A stretch of 8,265 nucleotides of DNA. It comes from Planctomycetota bacterium (GTDB taxonomy: Bacteria; Planctomycetota; Brocadiia; SM23-32). Both the position numbers and the translations under genes were made by a program. The stretch lies in assembly GCA_030604585.1 (NCBI GenBank), contig JAUVVP010000062.1, forward strand, positions 1-8,265. Reading direction: 5' to 3'. How positions within the stretch are numbered: position 1 is the stretch's first letter; the number at the start of each line of letters is the position of its first letter. The notes beneath the pieces are model-generated. The model was not told the DNA's origin, did no database searches, and saw only the letters and a list, made by a program, of their open reading frames with translations. Below are positions 1 through 5,626 of this stretch, piece by piece.

Positions 1-32
1 CAGCACCCCAGAGCCTGGAGAGTCGGCTCAGA

Positions 33-920
33 ATGATTAGGAGCATGACCGGTTTCGGCTCCGCCGAGGTCCAGTGCGAGCAGTGGACCGTGCGCGTGGA
101 GGCGCGGTCGGTCAACCACAGGGAGCTCCAGTTGACGTGCCGGCTGCCGGATGTCTTTCAGCTTAAGGAGCTGGAACTGCGCAAGCTCCTCGAGCGGAAG
201 ATCCGCCGCGGGCACGTGTACCTGGTCCTGAGCTGCCGGCCCCGGTCGGGTCAAAGCGAGGTGCTCGTTGACGAGGAGCGGCTGAAAGCTTACATACGCA
301 CCCTCAGAAGCGTGGCCGAATCGGAGGAGATGCCCTTTCAGCTTGACCTGGCCACGCTGATGCGGCTGCCGGGCGCGCTGAAAGACATGACGACGGGCGA
401 TGAGCTGCGGGACGTGCTCTGGCCGCACGTGGTGGCGGCGACCGAGGCGGCCGTAGACTCGCTGACGGAGATGCGCTCCACAGAGGGGGCTAACCTGAGC
501 CGCCAGCTCGAGGATATCTGCGCCGCCATGGAAAGGCTGGTGAACGCTGTGCAGCAAGGCCGGCCGGCCCTGATGGCCAGCTACCGCGACCGCCTGAAGG
601 AACGGGTCGAGAGGCTGCTGGAAGGGACCGATGTGCCGGTCAATGAGGACTCGCTGGCGCGCGAGGTGGCCTTCTTTGCGGATCGCTCCGACGTGAGCGA
701 AGAGATCGAGCGCCTGCGAAGCCATCTGGCGCAGTTGCGAGAGGCGCTGGAGAGCGAGGAGGCGCCTGTGGGGCGGAAGATCGAGTTCCTGGGCCAGGAG
801 ATGCTCCGCGAGGCGAATACCATGGCGGCGAAGGTCCCCGCCGGCGCGCAGGTCAGACAGGTGCTGGAACTGAAGAGCGAGATCGAGCGCCTGCGGGAAC
901 AGGCGCGAAACGTGGAATGA
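33..920 (+). CDS. yicC: YicC/YloC family endoribonuclease
   Basis: This 295-residue protein matches the YicC/YloC family in length and at both ends. The N-terminus has the family signature MTGFG (residues 5-9), and the C-terminal block contains EEIERLRSHL, then VGRKIEFLGQEMLREANT, then an ELKSEIERLREQ tail. Family members are cytoplasmic proteins linked to endoribonucleolytic RNA cleavage and small-RNA turnover. The role here is taken from the family. The common C-terminal motif after REANT is GSK, and here it reads AAK, a mild change. The ATG at 33 puts the signature at the expected place. The upstream Shine-Dalgarno is weak (ggagag near 17-22), and only 32 bases of upstream sequence are visible. 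The stop overlaps the gmk start as ATGA, which suggests translational coupling. Identification is very secure. Confidence 0.96.
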   Translation: MIRSMTGFGSAEVQCEQWTVRVEARSVNHRELQLTCRLPDVFQLKELELRKLLERKIRRGHVYLVLSCRPRSGQSEVLVDEERLKAYIRTLRSVAESEEMPFQLDLATLMRLPGALKDMTTGDELRDVLWPHVVAATEAAVDSLTEMRSTEGANLSRQLEDICAAMERLVNAVQQGRPALMASYRDRLKERVERLLEGTDVPVNEDSLAREVAFFADRSDVSEEIERLRSHLAQLREALESEEAPVGRKIEFLGQEMLREANTMAAKVPAGAQVRQVLELKSEIERLREQARNVE

Positions 921-1570
921 CGGCGGAGTTCAGGCGACCTCGGGCAGTCCGATTGCAGCGGATGGTTGAAAAGGGCATCGCCGGGCGGCTGGTAAACCCC
1001 CAAAGGGTCTTCGTGCTCTCGGGCCCCAGCGGGGTGGGCAAGAACACCATTGCCGAGCGGCTCTGCCGGCAGGGAAGGGCGGTCAGGGCTGTGACGGCCA
1101 CCACCCGCCCGCCCCAGGCGAGCGAGGTGGACGGTGAGGACTACCACTTCGTGGGCGAAGAGGAGTTCCGCCGGTGGATTGAAGAGGGACGATTGGTCGA
1201 GCACACCAACTACCTCGGCCACTACTACGGCACGCCGCTGGCCTCGGTCAACGAGGCCGCCGCCTCCGGCCGACCCGTCATCCTGACCATAGACGTGGAC
1301 GGTGGCCTTCAGATCAAGCAGAAGTGCCCGCAAGTGGTGCTGATCTTCGTTGAGCCTCCCTCGGAGGAGGAACTGAAGAGGCGGCTGCGGGACAGACGGC
1401 GCGACGACACGGTGAGCATCGAACAGCGCCTGCGCCGTGCCCGACAGGAGTACGAGTACGCCGACAAGTACGACTTCCGCGTCGTCAACGACGACCTGGA
1501 GCGGGCCGTTGAAGAGATCGCGCAGATCATGGCGCCTCAGTGCACACCCGAAGACAAAGGTTCTCCATAA
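917..1570 (+). CDS. gmk: Guanylate kinase
   Basis: Guanylate kinase phosphorylates GMP to GDP with ATP in the cytoplasm, feeding GTP and dGTP synthesis. The 217-residue product shows the P-loop GPSGVGKNT (residues 36-44), the GMP-binding region with TTRPPQASEVDGEDYHF, then EHTNYLGHYYGTP, the IDVDGG segment, and the C-terminal VVNDDLERAVEEI. Two small departures are visible: Asn in the P-loop where Gly or Ser is usual, and LTIDVDGG where LEIDVQG is usual. The chosen ATG overlaps the yicC stop. An in-frame ATG at 962 would give 202 residues, closer to the usual length, but neither start has a good Shine-Dalgarno. The pairing with yicC and rpoZ is a widespread arrangement. Function is secure; the exact start is less so. 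Confidence 0.96.
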   Translation: MTAEFRRPRAVRLQRMVEKGIAGRLVNPQRVFVLSGPSGVGKNTIAERLCRQGRAVRAVTATTRPPQASEVDGEDYHFVGEEEFRRWIEEGRLVEHTNYLGHYYGTPLASVNEAAASGRPVILTIDVDGGLQIKQKCPQVVLIFVEPPSEEELKRRLRDRRRDDTVSIEQRLRRARQEYEYADKYDFRVVNDDLERAVEEIAQIMAPQCTPEDKGSP

Positions 1571-1584
1571 GTGAGGAGGTCCGT

Positions 1585-1851
1585 ATGAGGCAGAACGAGG
1601 AAGGCCGCGTCGAAGAGCTAAGCAAGCTGGTGGGCGGCAGGTTCAAGCTCACCGCCCTTATTCAAAAGCAGGCGCGCGAGTACTACATGGGCGGCCGAAC
1701 CTTCATGCCCAGCGTGCGTAACTTCGACGAGCTTTTCAACTTCGTCCTCGACGAGATCGAGGAGGGTAAGATCGAGCTGTTGCTGCCGGCACCGCCCGAG
1801 GCGGAAGAGGCGGAAGAGCCCGAAGACGAGGAAGAACTCGTCGAGCAGTGA
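1585..1851 (+). CDS. rpoZ: DNA-directed RNA polymerase omega subunit
   Basis: Omega is the small RNA polymerase subunit that binds beta-prime and helps fold and assemble the enzyme. The 88-residue product has the omega core pattern, with a GGRFKLTALIQKQAREYYMGG segment (residues about 17-37) and then LDEIEEGKIEL (about 55-65), matching the family's NRF-LV-AARRAR and REIEEG blocks. The last 20 or so residues are strongly acidic, mainly Glu with Pro and Ala. The ATG at 1585 is chosen over an upstream in-frame ATG at 1540 because a near-perfect Shine-Dalgarno (aggaggt, 1574-1580) precedes it and 1540 lies inside gmk. The sequence is divergent, so position directly after gmk and before coaC is an important part of the assignment. 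Confidence 0.88.
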   Translation: MRQNEEGRVEELSKLVGGRFKLTALIQKQAREYYMGGRTFMPSVRNFDELFNFVLDEIEEGKIELLLPAPPEAEEAEEPEDEEELVEQ

Positions 1852-1889
1852 CAGGCCGGCGGGCCGCCCTCCCCTGAAAGGATGCACCC

Positions 1890-2450
1890 ATGGGCACCGA
1901 ATCGGCGGGCAAGAACATCATCCTCGGCGTCACGGGCAGCATCGCCGCCTACAAGGCCGCCACCATCCTGCGCGGGCTGATGGCACGGGGGCACGTCGTC
2001 CGCGTGGTCATGACGCCCTCGGCCCAGCGGCTGGTGACGCCCACGACGTTCCGCTCGCTGTCGGGCCGGCCGGTCGTCACCGAGATGTTCGTCGAGGGAG
2101 GGCAGGTCAGCCTCCAGCATGTTGAACTGGCCGAATGGGTGGACGCGCTGGCGGTGGCCCCCGCCACGGCCAACTTCATGGGGAAGATAGCCAACGGCAT
2201 CGCCGACGAGGTCCTCAGTTGCACCTGGATGGCCTGCGACTGCCCGAAGGTGCTCGCCCCCGCCATGAACGACCGGATGTGGGCCGGCGATGCGGTGCAG
2301 CGCAACTGCCGTTACCTGCGCGAGCTGCCGGGCGTCCGCTTCATAGAGCCGATCGAGGGCAAGCTGGCCAGCGGACGGGTGGCCATGGGCCACCTGGCTC
2401 CCGTGGAAGAGATCGTTGAGGTCATTGATTCGGTAGCGGGGGCTGCCTGA
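1890..2450 (+). CDS. coaC: Phosphopantothenoylcysteine decarboxylase, stand-alone CoaC
   Basis: This FMN-dependent enzyme decarboxylates 4'-phosphopantothenoylcysteine to 4'-phosphopantetheine in coenzyme A synthesis. The 186 residues form one HFCD-family flavoprotein domain: a flavin-binding GVTGSIAAYK start (residues 13-22), the catalytic His77 in HVEL, an APATANF segment, and PAMNDRMW (124-131), the family's PxMNxxMW motif. In most CoaBC proteins the substrate clamp carries an ACG motif with a catalytic Cys. Here the aligned stretch is LASGRVAMGHL, so Ser161 takes the Cys position, and the usual GRM that follows is also altered. There is no C-terminal CoaB synthetase domain, which CoaBC fusions of about 400 residues carry. 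A Shine-Dalgarno (aaagga, 1877-1882) sits 7 bases before the ATG. A related decarboxylase of the same fold is possible, but the operon context favours CoaC. Confidence 0.88.
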   Translation: MGTESAGKNIILGVTGSIAAYKAATILRGLMARGHVVRVVMTPSAQRLVTPTTFRSLSGRPVVTEMFVEGGQVSLQHVELAEWVDALAVAPATANFMGKIANGIADEVLSCTWMACDCPKVLAPAMNDRMWAGDAVQRNCRYLRELPGVRFIEPIEGKLASGRVAMGHLAPVEEIVEVIDSVAGAA

Positions 2451-2475
2451 GCCGCTGCATTCATCTTCGCAATCG

Positions 2476-2561
2476 TCGTCCTCGTCCTCCTCCTCGGGAA
2501 ACTCCGCACGACCGAGCACGAGTAGGGGGCTATTGCGAAACCCCGTTCGTGACGAGGACGA
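2476..2561. repeat. Hexamer-like TCG/CTC tract with an inverted GACGAG copy
   Basis: Just after coaC, bases 2473-2496 are a low-complexity run built from tcgtcg, tcctcg and tcctcc units. An 11-bp piece of it (tcgtcctcgtc, 2476-2486) has an exact inverted copy at 2551-2561 inside the left part of the palindromic element. The tract is non-coding in any convincing frame. It may be a slipped-strand repeat or an older flank of the neighbouring element. The short length and low complexity make a chance match possible. Confidence 0.45.
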
Positions 2562-2701
2562 GCGAGAAGCCCGAGGGCAAGGCGGCAGGCGCAAAACGCC
2601 GGAGGCGTAGCTGAAGCCACGTTGAGGACGTTTTGCGCCGACAACACAGCCATCGGGCTTCGCAGCCGGCCGCAGTAGATCCGGGTTTTGCAATAGCCCC
2701 C
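2525..2701. repeat. 177-bp nested palindromic element, MITE-like or long hairpin
   Basis: Four pairs of inverted repeats share one centre at about 2613.5. The outer ends (2525-2545 and 2681-2701) are 21 bp and match at 19 positions. Next come gaagcccga (2566-2574) with tcgggcttc (2653-2661), then ggcgcaaaacg (2588-2598) with cgttttgcgcc (2629-2639), both exact. The centre is a cgtagc-tgaa-gccacg hairpin (2606-2621) with one mismatched pair. The stretches between the paired blocks do not match. Terminal inverted repeats and lack of coding content suit a non-autonomous mobile element or a dispersed palindromic repeat. No clear target-site duplication flanks it. The right end stops 20 bases before the dut start, so it could also end coaC transcription or affect dut expression. 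Confidence 0.8.
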
Positions 2702-2721
2702 AAGAGCAGGAGTACGAGCGA

Positions 2722-3192
2722 ATGCGCGACGCATCATCTGAGGACCGCATCCGGCTGTTGGTCCGGCGTAAGGAGGGCTGCGAGGACCTGCCGCTGCCGC
2801 GATATCAGAGCCCCGGGGCCAGCGGGATGGACCTGCACGCTGCGGTGGACGGCGAGCTCATCATCGAGCCCGGCCAGGTCAAGCTGGTCCCCACCGGCCT
2901 GCACATCGCCGTGCCCCCCGGTTACGAGGCGCAGGTGCGGCCCCGAAGCGGCCTGGCGCTGAAGAGCCGCATTACCGTACTCAACACTCCCGGCACGGTG
3001 GACAGCGACTACCGCGCCGAGGTCGGCGTCATACTGGCCAACTTCGGCGACGAGCCGTTCGCCGTCAAGCGCGGCATGCGCATCGCCCAGATGGTCATCT
3101 GCCGCACGCACCAGGTGGAAGTGGTCGAGGTCGAGGAACTGGACGAGACCGAACGCCACCTCGGCGGCTTCGGCTCCACAGGGCTTCAGTGA
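2722..3192 (+). CDS. dut: Deoxyuridine 5'-triphosphate nucleotidohydrolase (dUTPase)
   Basis: dUTPase hydrolyses dUTP to dUMP and pyrophosphate, keeping uracil out of DNA and supplying dUMP for thymidylate synthesis. The 156-residue product has all five motifs of the trimeric family: SGMDLHA from residue 34, RPRSGLAL (73-80), TPGTVDSDYR with Asp94 to Arg98, RIAQMVI, and the C-terminal RHLGGFGSTG (145-154) that closes over the nucleotide. Length fits the family. A Shine-Dalgarno (aggag, 2708-2712) precedes the ATG by 9 bases and lies just outside the palindromic element. The gene is separated from coaC by 271 bases, so it probably has its own expression control. No key residue appears to be missing. 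Confidence 0.96.
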   Translation: MRDASSEDRIRLLVRRKEGCEDLPLPRYQSPGASGMDLHAAVDGELIIEPGQVKLVPTGLHIAVPPGYEAQVRPRSGLALKSRITVLNTPGTVDSDYRAEVGVILANFGDEPFAVKRGMRIAQMVICRTHQVEVVEVEELDETERHLGGFGSTGLQ

Positions 3193-3200
3193 TGAAGCCC
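3181..3200 (+). terminator. Stem-loop spanning the dut stop codon
   Basis: An exact 8-bp stem (gggcttca with tgaagccc) encloses the 4-base loop gtga, and the dut TGA at 3190-3192 falls in that loop. No T-run follows, so this is not a standard intrinsic terminator. It could stabilise the mRNA 3' end or assist termination together with the two stem-loops downstream. Confidence 0.45.
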
Positions 3201-3206
3201 AGGCTC

Positions 3207-3218
3207 GGCGGGCCCGCC
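3207..3218. repeat. 12-bp perfect palindrome
   Basis: The sequence ggcgggcccgcc reads the same on both strands, 15 bases after the dut stop. It is the second of three structured sites in the gap between dut and the next gene. In a GC-rich genome a palindrome of this length can occur by chance, and no function can be assigned. Confidence 0.35.
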
Positions 3219-3252
3219 CATGGCTTACGCTGAGCGCAGAGATGCCGGGTGC

Positions 3253-3277
3253 CACGCTCAAGCTCTGCTTGGGCGTG
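3253..3277 (+). terminator. 11-bp stem-loop downstream of dut
   Basis: Two 11-base arms (cacgctcaagc and gcttgggcgtg) flank a 3-base loop and pair throughout, with one G-U wobble in RNA. There is no T-rich run behind the stem; the bases that follow are GC-rich. It may be a Rho-assisted end for the dut transcript, an mRNA-stabilising hairpin, or a dispersed repeat. Confidence 0.45.
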
Positions 3278-3326
3278 CGCGGGCCGGGTCTCCTGTCCTG
3301 AGCACCGCCAAGCTTACCGGAGGACG

Positions 3327-3355
3327 TTGAGATCGCCGGGGGAGACGGGTAGTCT
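3327..3355 (+). promoter_or_regulatory. Candidate sigma-70 type promoter for the flavin reductase gene
   Basis: A TTGAGA box (3327-3332) and a TAGTCT box (3350-3355) are separated by exactly 17 bases. A start point about 7 bases later would leave a leader of about 30 bases, with a gggagagg Shine-Dalgarno (3379-3386) before the ATG at 3392. The -35 box is good and the -10 box is weak. The geometry and the preceding stem-loops support a transcription unit starting here. Confidence 0.45.
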
Positions 3356-3391
3356 TCCCCGTTGGTCATCCTGACCCAGGGAGAGGCCGTC

Positions 3392-3952
3392 ATGCAGAAA
3401 GTGCAGATAACGCCGTTCCGGCCCATCTACCCCTCGCCGGCCGCGCTGATAACGTCCGTGGACGGGGACGGCAAGGCAAATATCGTCACGCTCGGCGAAT
3501 GCTTCAACATCAGCATCGCCCGCCCGGTGATCGTCGGCATCGCCATCCGCACCGCCACCTATTCCCACGGCCTGATACGACGGCAGGGCGAGTTCACCAT
3601 CAACCTGCCCACGGCGGACCTCCTGGAGAAGGTGGACGGGATAGGGTCGGTCAGTGGGCGGGACTGCGACAAGTTCGAGCGGTTCGGCCTGACCCCGCTG
3701 CCCGCCCGGCAGGTGGCCCCGCCCCTGATCGCCGAATGCCCCCTGAACGTGGAATGCAAGGTGCTGGGCGAGCAGGAGGTCGGCGACCACCAGCTCTTCC
3801 TCGGCCAGGTGCTGGTCGAGCACGTGGACGCCGACCGGCTGGACGAGGCCGGCAAGCCCGACCCGCGCAAGCTCGACATGCTCATCTACGCCGCCAACAA
3901 CTACTTCGCCGCCGGAGGATGGCTCGGCACCCACGGCTTCACCCGGCGCTGA
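3392..3952 (+). CDS. Flavin reductase-like FMN-binding protein (flavoredoxin type)
   Basis: The 186-residue product resembles the flavin reductase-like split-barrel domain that binds FMN, as in flavoredoxin and related NAD(P)H:flavin oxidoreductases. Visible signs are the opening PSPAALITSVDGDGKANIVTL (residues 14-34), a conserved ARPVIVGIAI strand (about 43-52), and the RRQGEFTINLP segment (63-73) typical of these barrels. No signal peptide or membrane segment is seen, so it is probably cytoplasmic. It may pass electrons to or from flavins, but the physiological partner cannot be read from the sequence. The ATG at 3392 is preferred over an upstream in-frame TTG at 3362 because of the Shine-Dalgarno at 3379-3386. 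The neighbours give no functional clue. Confidence 0.85.
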   Translation: MQKVQITPFRPIYPSPAALITSVDGDGKANIVTLGECFNISIARPVIVGIAIRTATYSHGLIRRQGEFTINLPTADLLEKVDGIGSVSGRDCDKFERFGLTPLPARQVAPPLIAECPLNVECKVLGEQEVGDHQLFLGQVLVEHVDADRLDEAGKPDPRKLDMLIYAANNYFAAGGWLGTHGFTRR

Positions 3953-4036
3953 AGGGACTGCGAGAGCTTTGCTCGTCGGCGACTGACGCATTGACAGCGC
4001 CGGCGGCGCACGTTGGCATGAGAGGAGGTGGGTGGA

Positions 4037-5512
4037 ATGGTGGTGCACCGGAAGCGATACCGTGCCGGGCGCAGCGCTGGAGTGTGGGGGCTGCTTGCGG
4101 CGGGGCTCGCCGTGGCCTGCCTCATGGCGACCGGCCTCGCAGCGGCCGAGAAGTCCGCGGCGGCCGACCTGGTGGCATTGGCCCCGGAAGGCTCCTGGGG
4201 AGTGCTGGTGCTGGACGTGCCCAGAATCATGGCCCTGTCACCTGTGCAGACCATGAAGCAGCAGGGGGCCGAACTGCCGCCCGAACTCGACAAGATCGAG
4301 GCGGCCGCCTTCTTCCTGCTGCCCATGGAACCGCCGCTGGACGATTATGACGCTCCGCTGTGGTGCGGCATTGTCAAACTCGCGCCGGGCGGCGCGGACC
4401 TGATCAAGGGCCGCTTCGCCGACATGGTGGAGTTCGAGGTCGACGGCGTCACGGCCTACGAGGGAGGTGACGCGATGTTCGCGCTGGTTGACGACTCCAC
4501 GCTGGTGCTTGGCGGCGACGAGGATGCGCTGACTTCCGCCATCCGGGCCTGCCGGCGGGGAGACGCGACTGATGCTGAGCCGGAGCTGCTTCAAGGTCTG
4601 GATCCGTCCGCTGCGGACGCGGTTTACGGCAGCGTCATGCTCCCGGCGTCCGTTGAGGAACTGCTCGGCGCGGTCGACCTGGAGGACGCCCCGCAATGGG
4701 CCCTGGGCATCAAGGGAGGCGCGCTCGCCGTCGCCATGGGTGAGGTGTTCAAGATCCGCGGCGTGGTCTGGCTGGCCAGCGCCGACGACGCAGAGCAGAT
4801 GGTCAGAGAGGCCCAGGAAGGGATAGAAAAGGCCAAGGCCGAACTGAACGAGCAGATCCGCGCGGAGCCCATGTTGGCCCTGGTGATGCAGCCCCTCTTC
4901 GCCATTCTGGACAAGCTGCAGTTCTCGGCGGAAGGCGCTGAGTTCCGCGCCGGCATCGAACTGAGCCAGGGGGAGTTCACGAGCGTGTGGGGCATAGTGG
5001 CTATGCCTCTCATGTTCATGCGCGGGCACGCGGAGTTCGAACCCGATGTGGGCGCTACGGGGGACAAGGCCAACCTGCACAACATAGGGCTTGGCATCGC
5101 CATGTGGTGCGTCGATCACGACGACGAGTACCCACCCAACCTGGAGGTACTGGTGCAGCACGGGTATCTCGACGGCGAAGGCGTGTTCTTGGACCCCGGA
5201 GACTGGGAGCCCGTTGAGCGCGGCGAGCAGGGCTACGCCTACAGCTACGACTACGCAGGCCCGATCCCGATTGACGCCCCGTCCGGGCTCATCATGTGCT
5301 GTACGCGAAAGGGCGTCTACGAGGAGGGCCGCCACGTCCTCTACGTGGATCAGGTTGTCGACTGGGTCACCGAGGAGGAACTGCACAGGCCTGCAGGCGC
5401 GCGCGGCATGTCCCTGGCCGAATGCTACCAGTGGATGGTTGACAACTGGGAAGGTGAGCTGAGCGACGACGACGACGCGAGGCTCCGCAAGTTCTACGAG
5501 ATCGAGGACTGA
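4037..5512 (+). CDS. Exported protein of unknown function with pseudopilin-like C-terminus
   Basis: I do not recognise the main domain. The 491-residue product begins with a basic stretch (residues 5-12) and a hydrophobic segment (about 15-36) rich in Ala, Leu and Gly. This is a likely signal peptide with possible cleavage after GLAAA. A Cys within the segment (LAVAC) is a weak lipobox candidate. Residues about 40-340 form an acidic domain opening LVALAPEGSWGVLVLDVPRI, reminiscent of uncharacterised exported domains, and include a helical stretch rich in Glu, Lys and Ala near 255-280. From Ala345 the sequence changes to ANLHNIGLGIAMWCVDHDDEYPPNLEVLVQHGYL, and later to HVLYVDQVVDWVTEEEL from His433. 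This matches the body of type II pseudopilin-like proteins, which usually read NVLFADGHVEWL there. The N-terminal prepilin helix is absent. An aggagg Shine-Dalgarno (4023-4028) lies 8 bases before the ATG; a GTG at 4028 is a poorer start. Confidence 0.8.
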   Translation: MVVHRKRYRAGRSAGVWGLLAAGLAVACLMATGLAAAEKSAAADLVALAPEGSWGVLVLDVPRIMALSPVQTMKQQGAELPPELDKIEAAAFFLLPMEPPLDDYDAPLWCGIVKLAPGGADLIKGRFADMVEFEVDGVTAYEGGDAMFALVDDSTLVLGGDEDALTSAIRACRRGDATDAEPELLQGLDPSAADAVYGSVMLPASVEELLGAVDLEDAPQWALGIKGGALAVAMGEVFKIRGVVWLASADDAEQMVREAQEGIEKAKAELNEQIRAEPMLALVMQPLFAILDKLQFSAEGAEFRAGIELSQGEFTSVWGIVAMPLMFMRGHAEFEPDVGATGDKANLHNIGLGIAMWCVDHDDEYPPNLEVLVQHGYLDGEGVFLDPGDWEPVERGEQGYAYSYDYAGPIPIDAPSGLIMCCTRKGVYEEGRHVLYVDQVVDWVTEEELHRPAGARGMSLAECYQWMVDNWEGELSDDDDARLRKFYEIED

Positions 5513-5532
5513 GTGCCTCTCGGCGCCGTTGC

Positions 5533-5561
5533 TTGAAAGCTGCTGCCGCACGCTGTAAGCT
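5533..5561 (+). promoter_or_regulatory. Candidate sigma-70 type promoter for the aconitase gene
   Basis: A TTGAAA box (5533-5538) and a TAAGCT box (5556-5561) are 17 bases apart in the gap before the aconitase gene. The -35 box matches the consensus at five of six positions; the -10 box is weak. A start near 5568 would give a leader of about 59 bases containing the palindrome at 5585-5604. That makes the palindrome either an attenuator or the end of the preceding transcript. Confidence 0.35.
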
Positions 5562-5584
5562 GGACGATGCGGCTCTTCAGATAG

Positions 5585-5612
5585 GGGCACGGCGCGCCGT
5601 GCCCTTGCTTTT
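5585..5612 (+). terminator. Perfect 20-bp palindrome followed by a T-rich run
   Basis: Bases 5585-5604 are a perfect palindrome that folds as an 8-bp GC-rich stem (gggcacgg with ccgtgccc) around cgcg. It is followed directly by ttgctttt (5605-5612). This is the form of a Rho-independent terminator. It lies 72 bases after the stop of the exported-protein gene and 14 bases before the aconitase start codon. It most simply ends the upstream transcript, but its position also allows attenuation of the aconitase transcript. Confidence 0.7.
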
Positions 5613-5626
5613 GGGGTATCTTCCCC
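5613..5626 (+). promoter_or_regulatory. Small GGGG-CCCC hairpin abutting the aconitase start codon
   Basis: Four G residues (5613-5616) and four C residues (5623-5626) flank a 6-base loop, tatctt, and the last C touches the ATG. No Shine-Dalgarno is visible between the upstream palindrome and the start. The hairpin could mask the ribosome-binding region, or the tatctt could be part of a promoter for a leaderless message. It resembles gggtagtcttcccc at 3347-3360, matching at 11 of 14 positions. Confidence 0.35.

Noticed and set aside
2519..2714. Possible GAGTA target-site duplication around the palindromic element
   Set aside because: The left copy touches the element but the right copy is 8 bases beyond the other end, and both lie in GA-rich sequence where a 5-base match is likely by chance.
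1683..2750. A 355-codon open frame on the minus strand
   Set aside because: It overlaps rpoZ, coaC and the palindromic element in antisense, and its predicted product has low-complexity Ser and Gly runs and no family motif.
2633..2962. A 109-codon plus-strand frame starting in the palindromic element
   Set aside because: It overlaps dut out of frame, has no Shine-Dalgarno and begins inside non-coding repeat DNA.
3991..4019. A perfect TTGACA box 17 bases before TGGCAT, upstream of the exported-protein gene
   Set aside because: The implied start near 4026 would fall within the Shine-Dalgarno at 4023-4028, leaving no usable leader, and the -10 box matches at only three positions.
3499..4350. 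A 283-codon open frame on the plus strand
   Set aside because: It is a frame-shifted reading of the flavin reductase gene and of the start of the exported-protein gene. The product is dominated by Arg, Gly, Pro and Ala, and both true frames have better evidence.
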